DNA from: Fischerella sp. PCC 9431
GTDB taxonomy: Bacteria > Cyanobacteriota > Cyanobacteriia > Cyanobacteriales > Nostocaceae
Length of the DNA stretch: 64,000 bases
Direction: 5' to 3'
Assembly (NCBI RefSeq): GCF_000447295.1
Contig: NZ_KE650771.1
Location: forward strand, 2,250,469-2,314,468
This document shows, piece by piece, positions 17,631-27,309 of this stretch. The notes under the pieces were generated by a model. The model was given only the letters and a program-made list of their open reading frames with translations. It did no database searches and was not told the DNA's origin. Every line of letters starts with the position of its first letter. Position 1 is the stretch's first letter. Made by a program: the position numbers and the translations under genes.

Positions 17631-19805
17631 CTAACGTAGAGGTTTTGGCAGAATTAATTGTATTGGATTTGATTTTTGAATTGGTTCTATGCCAGGTTTT
17701 GACTGAGTAAATACTTGTGGTTTAATAATAGTTACACTTGGTTTGATCACTGACAACTGACTTTGGGCTTTGTCTCGTGCTTGAATAGCTTGCTGATAGT
17801 CTGGTTTAATTTTGATTGCTTGATTATAAGAAGCGATCGCTTCTTGATAACGTTGTAAATTAAACAAGGCATTTCCTCTAGAAAACCAAGTTTCGTAGTG
17901 TTTTGGGTTGTAACGGGCGGCGCGATCATATGAGGCGATCGCTTGTTCATAATTCTGTAAAAGATATAGCGAGTTACCCCGGTTATACCAAAGTTGATCA
18001 TCGTTTCGTTTCAATTTTGCTGCTTGCTCGTAAGCTGCTACAGCTTCGTTGTATTTTTGCATTTGATGGAGCGACCAACCCTTGTTATACCATGCTTGGA
18101 AATTATTAGGGTTTAATTCAATAAATCTATTGAATGATTCAACAGCCTCTGGATAGCGTCGTAAACTCATCAGTATATTACCTCTTGCTAACCACGCTTG
18201 GTAATAATTTGGATTAGTTTGCACAGCTTGATCATAGGCTGTCAATGCATCTTGATCACGTTGCAAATTTACAAGAGAATTGCCGCGATTATACCAGGCT
18301 TCTGTATAACTTGGTTTGATTTCAATAGTTTTATCGTATGCTTTTATTGCCTCTTCGTAGCGTTTTAATGTTTGCAGTGTCTGGGCTTTATTGTACCAAG
18401 CTTGATAATCATCTTTTTGCAAATTAATTGCTTGTTCGTAAGCCGATATTGCTTCATCATAACGCTTTAAACTACTTAAAGCTTCTCCTTTTGCATTCCA
18501 AACTAGGGGAGAGTTATTTTCTAGTTGTAAAGCTTTATCAAAAGAGGCGATCGCTTCCTGATATCGGCGTAAATCTTTTAATACAAAACCTCTACCTATC
18601 CAAGCTTCTAAATAATCTGGTTCAATTTGAATTGCTTTGTCATATGCTGTGAGGGCTGCTTTGTATTCTTTTAGCTTACTCAGCGCGCTAGCCTGTCCAT
18701 TCCAAGCTTCAGCATATTCCGGTCGAATTTTTACTGCTTTTTCATATACTGACAAAGCATCTTGATAGCGTTGCAGTTCATAAAGTGTATTAGCTTTTTT
18801 ATATAATTCTGTGGCGTTGACAGAATTAATACTATTAATAGTATATAGAGATGCTACTGTCCCCACTCCTAAAATTATTATTCCAGCTAATATTTTTTTG
18901 ATAATCTTTTTTTGGGACTTGTGATTTGTAATTGATGGCTGATTTTGATCAGGAAGATTTAATGCTACTGTTTGCCAGTTGGGATTTTGCAAATCTTTTA
19001 ATGCTTGTAAAGCGAAAGTTGCTGATGAGTAGCGTTGACGAAAATCATAACATACCATTTTGTCTAAAAATTGAGCAAATTCTTGGCTAACTTCAGTATG
19101 ATTTTGCCAAATAATTTCACTAGTTTCTGGGTCTTTTTCAAGTTCTTCAGGAGATAAGCCAGTGAGTGCTTGAATGGCAAGAATACCAACAGCATATATA
19201 TCGCTACTATATTTTGGGCTACCTTGAGCTTGTTCGCCAGGAATATAGCCAGGAGTACCAATCGCCACGGTAAATGTAGTTTTGTAACCAGGATGAATTA
19301 CCTGAGTCGTAATTTGTTTGACCGCTCCAAAATCGATTAAAAATAACTTGCCATCTAATTCTCTTCTTAGTAAATTATGGGGGTTAACATCACGATGGAT
19401 AACTTTTTGTTGATGGACAAAATCTAAAATTTGCAAAATCTCTTGCAAAAGAGAAATAACTTGAGATTGATTGAGGGGTTTTCCTGGTATGATTTCTTGG
19501 CTGAGATTATGACCTTCAATAAATTCTTGTACCAGATAAAATTCTTCGTTTTCTTCAAAATATGCCAAAAGTTGGGGTATCTGATTGTGCGTACCTAATT
19601 TATGCAAAACTTGGGCTTCTGTATCAAACAGACGTCTAGCAGTTTGCAGACTTTCTGGATCTGTAACTTGGGGTTTAAGTTTCTTGACAACACATTTAGG
19701 ATTGCCAGGTAATTGAGTATCATAAGCGACAAAAGTTTCACCAAAGCCTCCTCCTCCCAAATGACTGATAATTTGGTATCTTCCAACAAGTATGTTTCCC
19801 AGCAT
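17631..19805 (-). CDS. Serine/threonine protein kinase with C-terminal TPR repeats
   Basis: 724 residues from the ATG at 19805 (MLGNILVGRYQII). Thirty-four extra upstream codons in frame are translated STRR DNA and are rejected. The kinase domain spans about 8-275: Gly loop GGGGFGETF (17-25), Lys41/42, HRDVNPHN (137-144, catalytic Asp139), DFG (158-160) and GTPGYIPGEQ. A single membrane span (IIIGVGTVASLYTI-like, about 305-325) leads to roughly ten TPR units of 34 residues, placing the TPR array across the membrane from the kinase. It is a receptor-like Hanks-type kinase common in Nostocales; the ligand is unknown. Confidence 0.93.
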   Translation of the reverse strand: MLGNILVGRYQIISHLGGGGFGETFVAYDTQLPGNPKCVVKKLKPQVTDPESLQTARRLFDTEAQVLHKLGTHNQIPQLLAYFEENEEFYLVQEFIEGHNLSQEIIPGKPLNQSQVISLLQEILQILDFVHQQKVIHRDVNPHNLLRRELDGKLFLIDFGAVKQITTQVIHPGYKTTFTVAIGTPGYIPGEQAQGSPKYSSDIYAVGILAIQALTGLSPEELEKDPETSEIIWQNHTEVSQEFAQFLDKMVCYDFRQRYSSATFALQALKDLQNPNWQTVALNLPDQNQPSITNHKSQKKIIKKILAGIIILGVGTVASLYTINSINSVNATELYKKANTLYELQRYQDALSVYEKAVKIRPEYAEAWNGQASALSKLKEYKAALTAYDKAIQIEPDYLEAWIGRGFVLKDLRRYQEAIASFDKALQLENNSPLVWNAKGEALSSLKRYDEAISAYEQAINLQKDDYQAWYNKAQTLQTLKRYEEAIKAYDKTIEIKPSYTEAWYNRGNSLVNLQRDQDALTAYDQAVQTNPNYYQAWLARGNILMSLRRYPEAVESFNRFIELNPNNFQAWYNKGWSLHQMQKYNEAVAAYEQAAKLKRNDDQLWYNRGNSLYLLQNYEQAIASYDRAARYNPKHYETWFSRGNALFNLQRYQEAIASYNQAIKIKPDYQQAIQARDKAQSQLSVIKPSVTIIKPQVFTQSKPGIEPIQKSNPIQLILPKPLR

Positions 19806-19839
19806 TTGGTTTACCCAGTTGAATACGCTACGACCTGAT

Positions 19840-19955
19840 TTTGATCTTGCCACAGTTTTCTGACTGTGGTTAGTAGTTAGTAGATAGTGGTCAGTGGTAA
19901 ATACCACAAGTAAATACTAAGCACTAACTACCAACCACCAACCATCAATCACCAA
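19840..19955. repeat. STRR of TTAGTAG/CCAACCA heptamers
   Basis: Degenerate heptamers (TTAGTAG, TAGTGGT, ACTAACT, CCAACCA) fill the divergent spacer and the first codons of the over-extended kinase frame. The same words recur at 48.9 kb and 57.85 kb. Confidence 0.65.
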
Positions 19956-19964
19956 ATACTTTCA

Positions 19965-20675
19965 ATGATTCCTATTAGCGATAACCTTTTCATTAGTTCG
20001 CGTAAAAAACCAATAATCATTTATTGGTTAATTGGTATGAACCTTGCTTTGTTTTTATGGGAATTTAAGCTAGAAATTAGTGGACAATTAGGAATTTTTG
20101 TGATTAATTGGGGTTTAATTCCAGCCCAAATACATGGCGCGATCGCTAGTTTCTTTGCTGGTAACTCTGCTGCTGGAATATTTGTGTTGTCGCGTTCTAT
20201 TTCTCTGTTAACTGCAATGTTTATTCATGGTAGTTTTAGCCAAATTTTGGGTAATCTACTATTTTTGTGGGTTTTTGGCAGGAATTTAGAAAATATTCTT
20301 GGTCATGGACGATTTTTGGTATTTTACCTGATGTGTGGCATTCTAACAGGAATAATCCAAATTATTGCTAATCCCAATTTGACCGTACCATTGATAGGTG
20401 CAAATGGTGCGATCGCATCTGTTTTGGGAGCATATATCTTCAAGTTTCCCAAAGTGAAAATCGATACTGTTATGCCTCTTTTAGTTATATTTATACCTAT
20501 GCAAATTCCAGCTATTTTCTACACAATTTGGTGGTTTTTACAACAATTATTTTATGGCATTGGTAGTTTAAATATTCCTGGTGGTGTCAATCCGCTTAAT
20601 AGTGTGAATTATTGGGCGCAGATAGCAGGATTCATTATGGGTATAATTACAATGAAAAGATTACAATTAAAATGA
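19965..20675 (+). CDS. Inactive rhomboid-family membrane protein (pseudo-rhomboid)
   Basis: 236 residues with six hydrophobic segments and the rhomboid layout: a membrane-2 HG motif (FIHGSFSQILGNLLFLWVFG), a Gly-rich helix 4 and a helix 6 ending in GFIMG. The catalytic dyad is lost. The GxSG nucleophile motif reads GANG with Asn147, and the helix-6 His position is Gln219 (YWAQIAG). It should therefore bind or chaperone membrane proteins rather than cleave them, like the iRhom/Derlin side of the superfamily, which is an inference. It is divergent from the kinase-TPR gene. Confidence 0.85.
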   Translation: MIPISDNLFISSRKKPIIIYWLIGMNLALFLWEFKLEISGQLGIFVINWGLIPAQIHGAIASFFAGNSAAGIFVLSRSISLLTAMFIHGSFSQILGNLLFLWVFGRNLENILGHGRFLVFYLMCGILTGIIQIIANPNLTVPLIGANGAIASVLGAYIFKFPKVKIDTVMPLLVIFIPMQIPAIFYTIWWFLQQLFYGIGSLNIPGGVNPLNSVNYWAQIAGFIMGIITMKRLQLK

Positions 20676-20715
20676 GTTATAAATAGATAACCATCCACTA
20701 TAAATAATCCAAAAA

Positions 20716-22359
20716 TTAAAATTTTAAATCATCCAAAGAATCTTCTATTTCTAAATCTAAAATTATTTCTTGAACTTTTTTATATTTGGCAAGATTACCT
20801 TCTTGATAATATATAGCTGTAGCTTTTTGAAAATCTGCGATCGCTCCTTGTTTATCTCCTAAATCATAATAAGCATTTCCACGATTATAGTAAGCATCGG
20901 CATCATTAATATTAATTTTGAGTGTTTCTGTATAATCTGCGATCGCTCCTTCGTAATCTTGGACATCATAACGAGCATTTCCACGATTATAATAAGCATC
21001 GGCATCATGAGAATTGATTTTGATAGCTTGGGTATAATCTGCGATCGCTCCTTCATAGTCTCCTAATTCTAAGCGAAAATTGCCACGTTTTTTATAAGCA
21101 AGAAAATCATCACTATCAAGCTCACTTTCTTGGACAAAATCTTCAACTTGTTCCTGATAATCGCCTATTTTGATATTTTTTAAATTTATCTTACCTTCTG
21201 GCTGTGGATACAACTTGACTAATTGAGTATAATCTTCGATGGCTCCTTGTTTATCTCCAATAAAATAACGCACATCAGCACGATTTTTGTATGCGATCGC
21301 ATCATTGGGATTAATTCTAATTGCCTGAGTATAATCAGCAATTGCTCCTTCGTAATCTCCTAGCTGATAACGTGCTAAACCGCTTTTATTGTAAGCTTTA
21401 ATATACTTTGCATTAATTCTAATTGCCTGGGCGTAATCGGCAATTGCTCCTTCGTAATCTCCGACTTGATAACGTGCTAAACCAAGCTTATAGTATGTAT
21501 CGGCATCATGAGCAGAGAATTGCAATGCTTCATTATAATTGATAATGGCAGCATGATATTGTCCTTTTTCACTGCATTCATCACCAAGTTTTATATAAAT
21601 CAGATTTAACTCTTCATTTTGATTACTTATATTGCCATTTTTAACAGAAGAGGATGAAATTTTTGTGAGTGAATTATCTGGTTGTTTATAGATAAAATCT
21701 GATTTAACATTTTGTTTATTTTTTAGAAAAATTTTCTCATTTGGCTGATGATTTTTAGAATCTTGTAATTGTTCTAAATAACCGCGTAAACCACCACCAT
21801 AAAGTAATTGCTGTATTCCGAAGGAAATTCTTCCAGTTTTCAGCTTAATCATTTGAGTCGGCAGAAAACCAGCTAGGAAGAGATGATACTCTGATTGTGC
21901 CTCATTGACTTGCTCTTGAATTAAAATGCAAACTACAACAGCATTTTTCTCAACTTCTTCAGCACTGATTGACCATCTGACTTTATCAATGTCACCGTAA
22001 CGAGATTTTACCTCAATCCCAATAGATGGATTAGCCGTCATCGTAAAATCTGTTTTACCATCTCCGCCAATTCTTTTTTCGTAATCTACTTCTGTGATTA
22101 AATCAGCTAGACGTTCTTTCACAACTTCCTCGCCTAACTTTCCCTTCAGATAGCTGATAAAAACGTCACGAACTGGCGAAACACGCTTATATTTTTCTGC
22201 CATTAACCAGCAAAAGTCTCTGAGTATTCTTAATCTTTCTCCAGATATTATTGTTGTTTCACTATATTGACCCTCTGTTTGACAATGCAGTAGACAACCA
22301 GATGTTAGCCTTTTGATGAAGTCTGATTGAAGCGATCGCAGTACTGTTATCCAATCCAT
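20716..22359 (-). CDS. PD-(D/E)XK nuclease-like domain fused to TPR repeats
   Basis: 547 residues. The N-terminal 200 residues contain a restriction-endonuclease-like core: Asp104 (GKTDFTM), eleven residues, then Glu116-Val-Lys118 (IGIEVKSRYGD), with a preceding helix EEVVKERLADLITEVDY. The active-site pattern is complete. A polar linker (about 200-250) leads to about eight TPR units, most with the GDYEGAIADYTQAI consensus, so the array looks recently amplified. Codons for the array carry repeated GCGATCGC. The nuclease role, its nucleic-acid target and any defence function are unproven. The gene is monocistronic and convergent with the rhomboid gene. Confidence 0.75.
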   Translation of the reverse strand: MDWITVLRSLQSDFIKRLTSGCLLHCQTEGQYSETTIISGERLRILRDFCWLMAEKYKRVSPVRDVFISYLKGKLGEEVVKERLADLITEVDYEKRIGGDGKTDFTMTANPSIGIEVKSRYGDIDKVRWSISAEEVEKNAVVVCILIQEQVNEAQSEYHLFLAGFLPTQMIKLKTGRISFGIQQLLYGGGLRGYLEQLQDSKNHQPNEKIFLKNKQNVKSDFIYKQPDNSLTKISSSSVKNGNISNQNEELNLIYIKLGDECSEKGQYHAAIINYNEALQFSAHDADTYYKLGLARYQVGDYEGAIADYAQAIRINAKYIKAYNKSGLARYQLGDYEGAIADYTQAIRINPNDAIAYKNRADVRYFIGDKQGAIEDYTQLVKLYPQPEGKINLKNIKIGDYQEQVEDFVQESELDSDDFLAYKKRGNFRLELGDYEGAIADYTQAIKINSHDADAYYNRGNARYDVQDYEGAIADYTETLKININDADAYYNRGNAYYDLGDKQGAIADFQKATAIYYQEGNLAKYKKVQEIILDLEIEDSLDDLKF

Positions 22360-22419
22360 TGATATTTCTGCGAATCTTTTGATCAGGTGATTCTATCTAA
22401 GATATCAAAACTGGACTAA

Positions 22420-22467
22420 CTGTCAAAATAAAACCCCACTCCTATTATCTAAGTTAGGCGTGGGGTT
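22420..22467 (-). terminator. Intrinsic terminator of the SLH-fasciclin gene
   Basis: On the minus strand, AACCCCAC (extended by CCTA/TAGG) forms a hairpin with GTGGGGTT, followed by TTTTATTTT. It lies 73 bp beyond the stop codon. Confidence 0.85.
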
Positions 22468-22539
22468 ATATCATCACAGGGAATTAGACAATCTTTTACT
22501 TTTGCTAATCCTGAGAAGTTAGCTTATTTGTAGATTAAT

Positions 22540-24183
22540 TTAGAATCTGTAACCAATTCCTAACATCAGACCAACATCTGTGTCATCTACAAAAGAAGCA
22601 TTCACAGAACCTGTGATCATAAATTGAGAAGACAAAGGATAATCTACACCACCAGTAAGTAGCAAACCAACATCAGTGTCATCACCAGTCCCGATAGCGA
22701 CGCCAGCACCTATGTAAGGAGATATAACAGCATCACTACCACCAATATCAGTTGGTCGGAAAGCAAAGTCATAGGTGATAGGAACTAGAAAGACAGTATC
22801 ATCACCAATCACTGCTCCTGGTCGGATTGAGAAGTTGTTTGTGATTCCAAATTTGCTGGTGACAGAGAAGTTTCCACTACCAAGAGCCGTATTACCACCT
22901 AAGCCAATGTTACCACCAACAGCAATATAGTTTCTCTTAACTCTGACAGCAGTTTCTTCACCTTGTGTTTGCTCGCCCTGTGCCAATTCCGGTGGAATCA
23001 AAACCTGGTTAATGACGTGTACAACACCATTGGTCGCTTTCACATCTGGTTGGATGACACTGGCATTATTGACTGCAATCTGATTATTGGCAGAATCAAC
23101 TTTTACATTTACAGATTCATCTTCCAAAGTTTTAACTTCACCAGATGTCAGCTTGTTTGCAGTCAAATCACCAGAAACTACGTGATATCTCAGAATCTTG
23201 ATTAACGTTTCTCTGTTTTCTGGTTGCTGCAACTGCTGTAAAACATCTGGAGGTAAAGCTGCAAATGCTTGATCTGTCGGAGCAAAAAGTGTGTAAGGTC
23301 CTGGTTGTCTCAAAGCATCTGCCAGACCTGCTGTCTTCAGTAAAGAAGTCAGAGTTGTAAAACTACCACTAGACTCAGCTAGCGAAACAATATCGCCTGT
23401 AGTTTGAGGATTTCCACCCACAATATAACTTACAGCAGCCACATTACCAGGTAATGGTTGCACTTGTCCAAGTCTCACCAGCGCTTGATATAAAAGTGCA
23501 GTCGCCTCCGCCCGTGTCAGACCTCCTTGAGGATTCAGCGTTCTGACATCAGGATAGTTGACGACAAGATTAGCCTGAGTTGCTGCCGCTACTTGATTAA
23601 TAGCATATGACGGGATCTGACCAGCATCTACATAATTAGTAGAAAGAGTTTGTTCTACAGAACCACTAGGAGATAAATTGAGTCCGCTAGCGACAGCAGT
23701 AATAGCATCTGCTTTGGAAACAGTTTGATTCGGCTGAAATAAATTATTTGGATAACCTGCTAGAAATCCAGCTTCATAAGCAGCCCTAATTGCAGATGCT
23801 GCCCAATAATCAGAAGGCACATCTCGGAAGCCTTCTGGTGGTAGCTGACGAACTGGATTTAGCGTAAAAGCTTTTTGGAACATCGCTGCAAGTTCAGCCC
23901 TGGTTACAGGTTGATTTGGTCTGAAGGTTCCATCTGGAAAACCAGCAATTACATTTCTTGCAGCTAAACCTTGAATAAATGGTAACGCCCAATAATCTGC
24001 TGGCACATCAGCAAAGCTAGGAGTAGTCACAGCAGGTGCAGGTGTGGGTGCAGGTGCTGGAGTTGGGGCATTAACTTGAGCAGATACAGGAGCGGACATT
24101 ATGATTGGACTTGCCGCAGTAGCCATCATTCCTAGAGCCACTAATGCGCTACTTGTGAACGACCAACCAGATAAACTACGCAT
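22540..24183 (-). CDS. SLH-fasciclin-outer-membrane-barrel fusion protein
   Basis: 547 residues from the ATG at 24183, which has GGAGG 8 nt upstream (a GTG two codons earlier is worse placed). A signal peptide (1-36) is followed by a Pro/Ala linker, three SLH modules (about 56-105, 118-170, 185-242), a FAS1/fasciclin domain (about 263-400, with YTLFAPTDQAF and VVHVINQVLIPPEL), and a C-terminal region (414-547) of alternating hydrophobic strands ending in Phe, as in outer-membrane barrels. SLH would hold peptidoglycan-linked polymer, FAS1 mediates adhesion, and the C-terminus could insert in the outer membrane. It probably bridges envelope layers. Confidence 0.9.
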   Translation of the reverse strand: MRSLSGWSFTSSALVALGMMATAASPIIMSAPVSAQVNAPTPAPAPTPAPAVTTPSFADVPADYWALPFIQGLAARNVIAGFPDGTFRPNQPVTRAELAAMFQKAFTLNPVRQLPPEGFRDVPSDYWAASAIRAAYEAGFLAGYPNNLFQPNQTVSKADAITAVASGLNLSPSGSVEQTLSTNYVDAGQIPSYAINQVAAATQANLVVNYPDVRTLNPQGGLTRAEATALLYQALVRLGQVQPLPGNVAAVSYIVGGNPQTTGDIVSLAESSGSFTTLTSLLKTAGLADALRQPGPYTLFAPTDQAFAALPPDVLQQLQQPENRETLIKILRYHVVSGDLTANKLTSGEVKTLEDESVNVKVDSANNQIAVNNASVIQPDVKATNGVVHVINQVLIPPELAQGEQTQGEETAVRVKRNYIAVGGNIGLGGNTALGSGNFSVTSKFGITNNFSIRPGAVIGDDTVFLVPITYDFAFRPTDIGGSDAVISPYIGAGVAIGTGDDTDVGLLLTGGVDYPLSSQFMITGSVNASFVDDTDVGLMLGIGYRF

Positions 24184-25148
24184 GAACACTTCCTCCTCGA
24201 CAACACATATCGACAGTTCATCAAACAGAACTTTTACATTAACTTAAGACATGCAAAATACAATCCTTCATGCTTTGTATTTGTGATGATATCAGTTGAT
24301 TTTGTAAATTCAAACAGAAGTTTTTGTCGTGACTTCCATTTAAGAAGTTTCATAGCTCTAATGTCCAACATATCCATCAAAAAAACAATACTTTTTAAGG
24401 TATAAATTTGTTCTAAGATTAGCTGGCAAATAGTTAAGTATAGTTAGTGAAGGAGCAGCTGACTCGTCATTATATGTCATCTAGATTACAGACCATATCA
24501 TCTATTGATGATGAGCAAGCTAGAAAATGATAACGAATTGCACTTTCCCAAGGAGGCAATTGTTAGAGTCAACGTTGATCTATCTACTTAATGATACCTG
24601 TTTTTGAGTGCCTGAGTCATATATCAAAAGCAATGAATATATATCTACCGAAAGCAAGGGTTGGTAGGTGCTAAATGTCTGTTATGCTCATAATATGAGG
24701 CAAACTGTTTACTATTCCGGCAATACAGTCAATACAGTGGAATCATCAATTTATGTTCGATCACTTCAAGAGCATACATAATATCAACTTAACTAAACTC
24801 TGTCTTGAAAGTGGGTGTAGGGTCAAAACCTCTTTTATCTTTGGTGGTAAAATTGTTTCATTGGGACTGTCTTGAAAATACGGAACTAGTAAACTCCAGC
24901 ACTTTCAAACTATATAGTTAATCATAGTTAATATAGACAACAGGTTAACAGAACAGAATCTTTACTCTGGCTAAAGTTTAGGTATATCTTTAGTAGTTCA
25001 TAAAAATGAATGAAAAACAAAATCCCCAACTTTTTGGAAAAGTTGGGGATTTGTGTGTTTAGTTTTCACCAATCAAATACGATCGCTATATTCTAGGACA
25101 ATACATCGTAGTTGTTCAAAAGTGCTTTTTAATTCATTTCTAATGTTT
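24184..25148. other. 960-bp spacer, no gene seen
   Basis: It holds the promoter and leader of the SLH-fasciclin gene and the terminator of the 60-residue gene. No ORF with a ribosome site was found. The middle (24.4-24.9 kb) has no clear repeat. An unannotated small RNA cannot be excluded. Confidence 0.45.
25012..25052 (-). terminator. Strong intrinsic terminator
   Basis: A 14-bp perfect stem (AATCCCCAACTTTT with its complement) closes a 3-nt loop. On the minus strand it is followed by TTTTGTTTTTC, about 100 bp past the stop of the 60-residue ORF. Confidence 0.85.
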
Positions 25149-25331
25149 TCACTTCTGCTTGAGGTTATAGATTATGGATGGCTGGGTATTTGGAATATTT
25201 ACGGAAGAGTAATTCGCAATAACTAACAGAGGCAATGTTAAAGTCAGTAAACCGATCACAGTTCCGATGATGTCTGCCAAACGATGAGAAGATGCGTCGG
25301 TTGAATTGGCAGACTGGCTGTTTGAATTCAT
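25149..25331 (-). CDS. Small single-span membrane protein
   Basis: 60 residues: a polar Ser/Asn-rich N-terminus, then a clear membrane helix (ADIIGTVIGLLTLTLPLLVIA) and a short polar tail. An excellent terminator about 100 bp downstream on the same strand supports transcription. No Shine-Dalgarno is obvious before the ATG. The composition resembles the many small thylakoid or plasma-membrane proteins of cyanobacteria, but I cannot name it. An overlapping ORF in another frame (to 25350) is not supported. Confidence 0.55.
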   Translation of the reverse strand: MNSNSQSANSTDASSHRLADIIGTVIGLLTLTLPLLVIANYSSVNIPNTQPSIIYNLKQK

Positions 25332-26124
25332 ATAGAGTTTGTTTGATCACCTTATTTTGTATTTAGACTCTGACAGAAAGAGTCTAATTACTATTTTAGC
25401 TACTTTTTAACTGTTATTTTTTTTATTGTCAAGCATTGTATATATCTTAATCAAGCTACTCCTCAATTTTTTGTATCTGCAACACTTGATACTAAATTTT
25501 GATGACAAAAATGTTGATAACCATGTAATTATTTTTGCTTAACTTTTTGTTAACCTATACAATATATGCATTGTTTATCGATTAAATGGATAGTATTAAA
25601 AAGTACAATTTTTCAAATTTTATTTTCATTAACTAAAGTAATTTAATATACAAATTTTTGAAATATCGGACTCCAAAAAGCTTAAAAACCTTAGTTTAGA
25701 GGTTTTTTGTCCCTACAAGTAATACTACTTAAAAAATCACGTTAATAGAATCTAAGTAATCAAAGACTTTAATCCTAAATATACATTGAGTATATATAGA
25801 TATTTGTTTGATATTTTGTAATTTTCAACAGTGATTATACCCAAAAAAAGTTAAACTAATCAAAACAGAGGTTTGGTACTGTTTTTTATATTTTGTCAAT
25901 CTATAAATAGGTAGATAAAAATTATTTCATGCTTACGCCATTAATGTAGCTTTTGCTTTACATTACAATTTTAAAACAAAAATTAGCATCATTATTAGAA
26001 GTGAACTCTATTGAAAAAAACCGCCACTAGTAGAGTAGGGCGGTCTGGTTAAGCAATCGGAGGGTATTTTTAGCTTACTCTGGCGATTTTAAAATTGCTG
26101 TAACAGAATTTGCACTTGTTATAG
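25332..26124. other. 790-bp very A/T-rich spacer
   Basis: No gene is seen. It contains the DUF362 terminator near its right end and a weaker A/T hairpin around 25674-25710 (AAAAACC / GGTTTTTT). The remainder is low-complexity A/T DNA. Confidence 0.45.
26013..26044 (-). terminator. Intrinsic terminator of the DUF362 gene
   Basis: On the minus strand ACCGCC and GGCGGT form a stem followed by a run of seven T residues, 80 bp past the stop. Confidence 0.8.
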
Positions 26125-27096
26125 TTAGCTTCTAACATAAGCGCTGATTGGTTCTTTGATAAACTTGATGTAGAGATGTTTGAACGTAGATTTGATGACG
26201 CGAGGCATACCAAAATCAATCGGAACGAATTTGTCTGGTAATCGCCAATCATCTATTTTTAGTAACTCAGGATGTAAACAAGGATAGTGGATAGCGTTTA
26301 GTTCTGGACAGACCCCCAAACGCATAGATGCGGCGACAGTAGGTACTGTTATAGCTGGGACATTAAGTATCTCTACCATAGCTCTATCTAAGGCAAATAC
26401 ATTTGGTGATGCCCCTAAAATACCCAGTGAACGAGGTTCGCCACCACTAGGGCCATTGCCTTCATGACCGATAATACCGTCTAATATGGTTAGATTAGGG
26501 TTAATTGTTCTAGCAGTTTCTACTAACATTTCTCCGAATCTACTAGCATCTTTTCCTGCTTCCATGTGCCACCAAGCTTTCATTTTGCCAGGAACACAAC
26601 CAAACAAATTTTTGACTCCCAAGGTCAGCACCAGTTGAGCATGAGATTTGACTTTGGGTAGATTGATCACTACATCTGCTTCCATCGCTTCCTTGGAAAG
26701 TAACAAATGGTTAAATTCCTCGCTCACAGTTTGATAACGAACACCTTGGAAATCAATAATTGGCAGGTTGAGTTCTTCTAAAATCGGTTGATAACCATTG
26801 GCTACAGCTACTCCTTTAGCGCTACCAAAAGCCGGACTATCGCCTAAAAATGGCTTCCCGCCAGCTTCAATCACCATCTGCGCGACTACATAAACGAGTT
26901 GCGATCGCGTAGTACACTCTTTGCCAGGACGTGCGCCTGTGAGCAAATTCGGTTTAAGTAAAACGCGATTCCCTGGTTTGACAAACGCCGCCATTCCTCC
27001 GAATGGTTCTAGCAGTGTTTCTAAAGATTTTCTTAAAATCTCTCGTTCGTAAGAATTAGCTCGAATGAAACTAACGGTTGGTGTTTGAGTTTGCAT
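26125..27096 (-). CDS. DUF362 domain protein
   Basis: 323 residues from the ATG at 27096 (MQTQTPTVSF). A longer frame adds a Pro/Gln/Ser peptide that is merely translated STRR DNA. The DUF362 core is clear: RVLLKPNLL, VVINLPKVKSHAQLVLTLGVKNLFG and a C-terminal GxxPNVFALDRAMVE segment. It has no ferredoxin-type Cys clusters, unlike many DUF362 proteins. Members are often next to redox or [Fe-S] genes, but the reaction is undefined. Here it is 213 bp downstream of aspA on the same strand. Confidence 0.88.
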   Translation of the reverse strand: MQTQTPTVSFIRANSYEREILRKSLETLLEPFGGMAAFVKPGNRVLLKPNLLTGARPGKECTTRSQLVYVVAQMVIEAGGKPFLGDSPAFGSAKGVAVANGYQPILEELNLPIIDFQGVRYQTVSEEFNHLLLSKEAMEADVVINLPKVKSHAQLVLTLGVKNLFGCVPGKMKAWWHMEAGKDASRFGEMLVETARTINPNLTILDGIIGHEGNGPSGGEPRSLGILGASPNVFALDRAMVEILNVPAITVPTVAASMRLGVCPELNAIHYPCLHPELLKIDDWRLPDKFVPIDFGMPRVIKSTFKHLYIKFIKEPISAYVRS

Positions 27097-27107
27097 ATTA
27101 AGAAAAG

Positions 27108-27183
27108 GGATTGGGGATTGGGGATCGGGGATTGGGGATTGGGGATTGGGAATAACAAACAACCATTACCCATTACCCATTAA
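27108..27183. repeat. STRR arrays GGGGATT and CCATTAC
   Basis: About six GGGGATT/GGGGATC heptamers (27108-27150) then three CCATTAC units (27163-27183), directly upstream of the DUF362 start. Confidence 0.85.
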
Positions 27184-27309
27184 CAATTGCTAGCCTAAGT
27201 AAGTCGGTGAGAATAAACATAACTGTAGTTACTAAAAGTAAACATGTTAATTATGGCGATTCCCTGTTGCCTGTTGCCCGTTCCCTATTCCCTTTTAAAA
27301 ATGACAATT

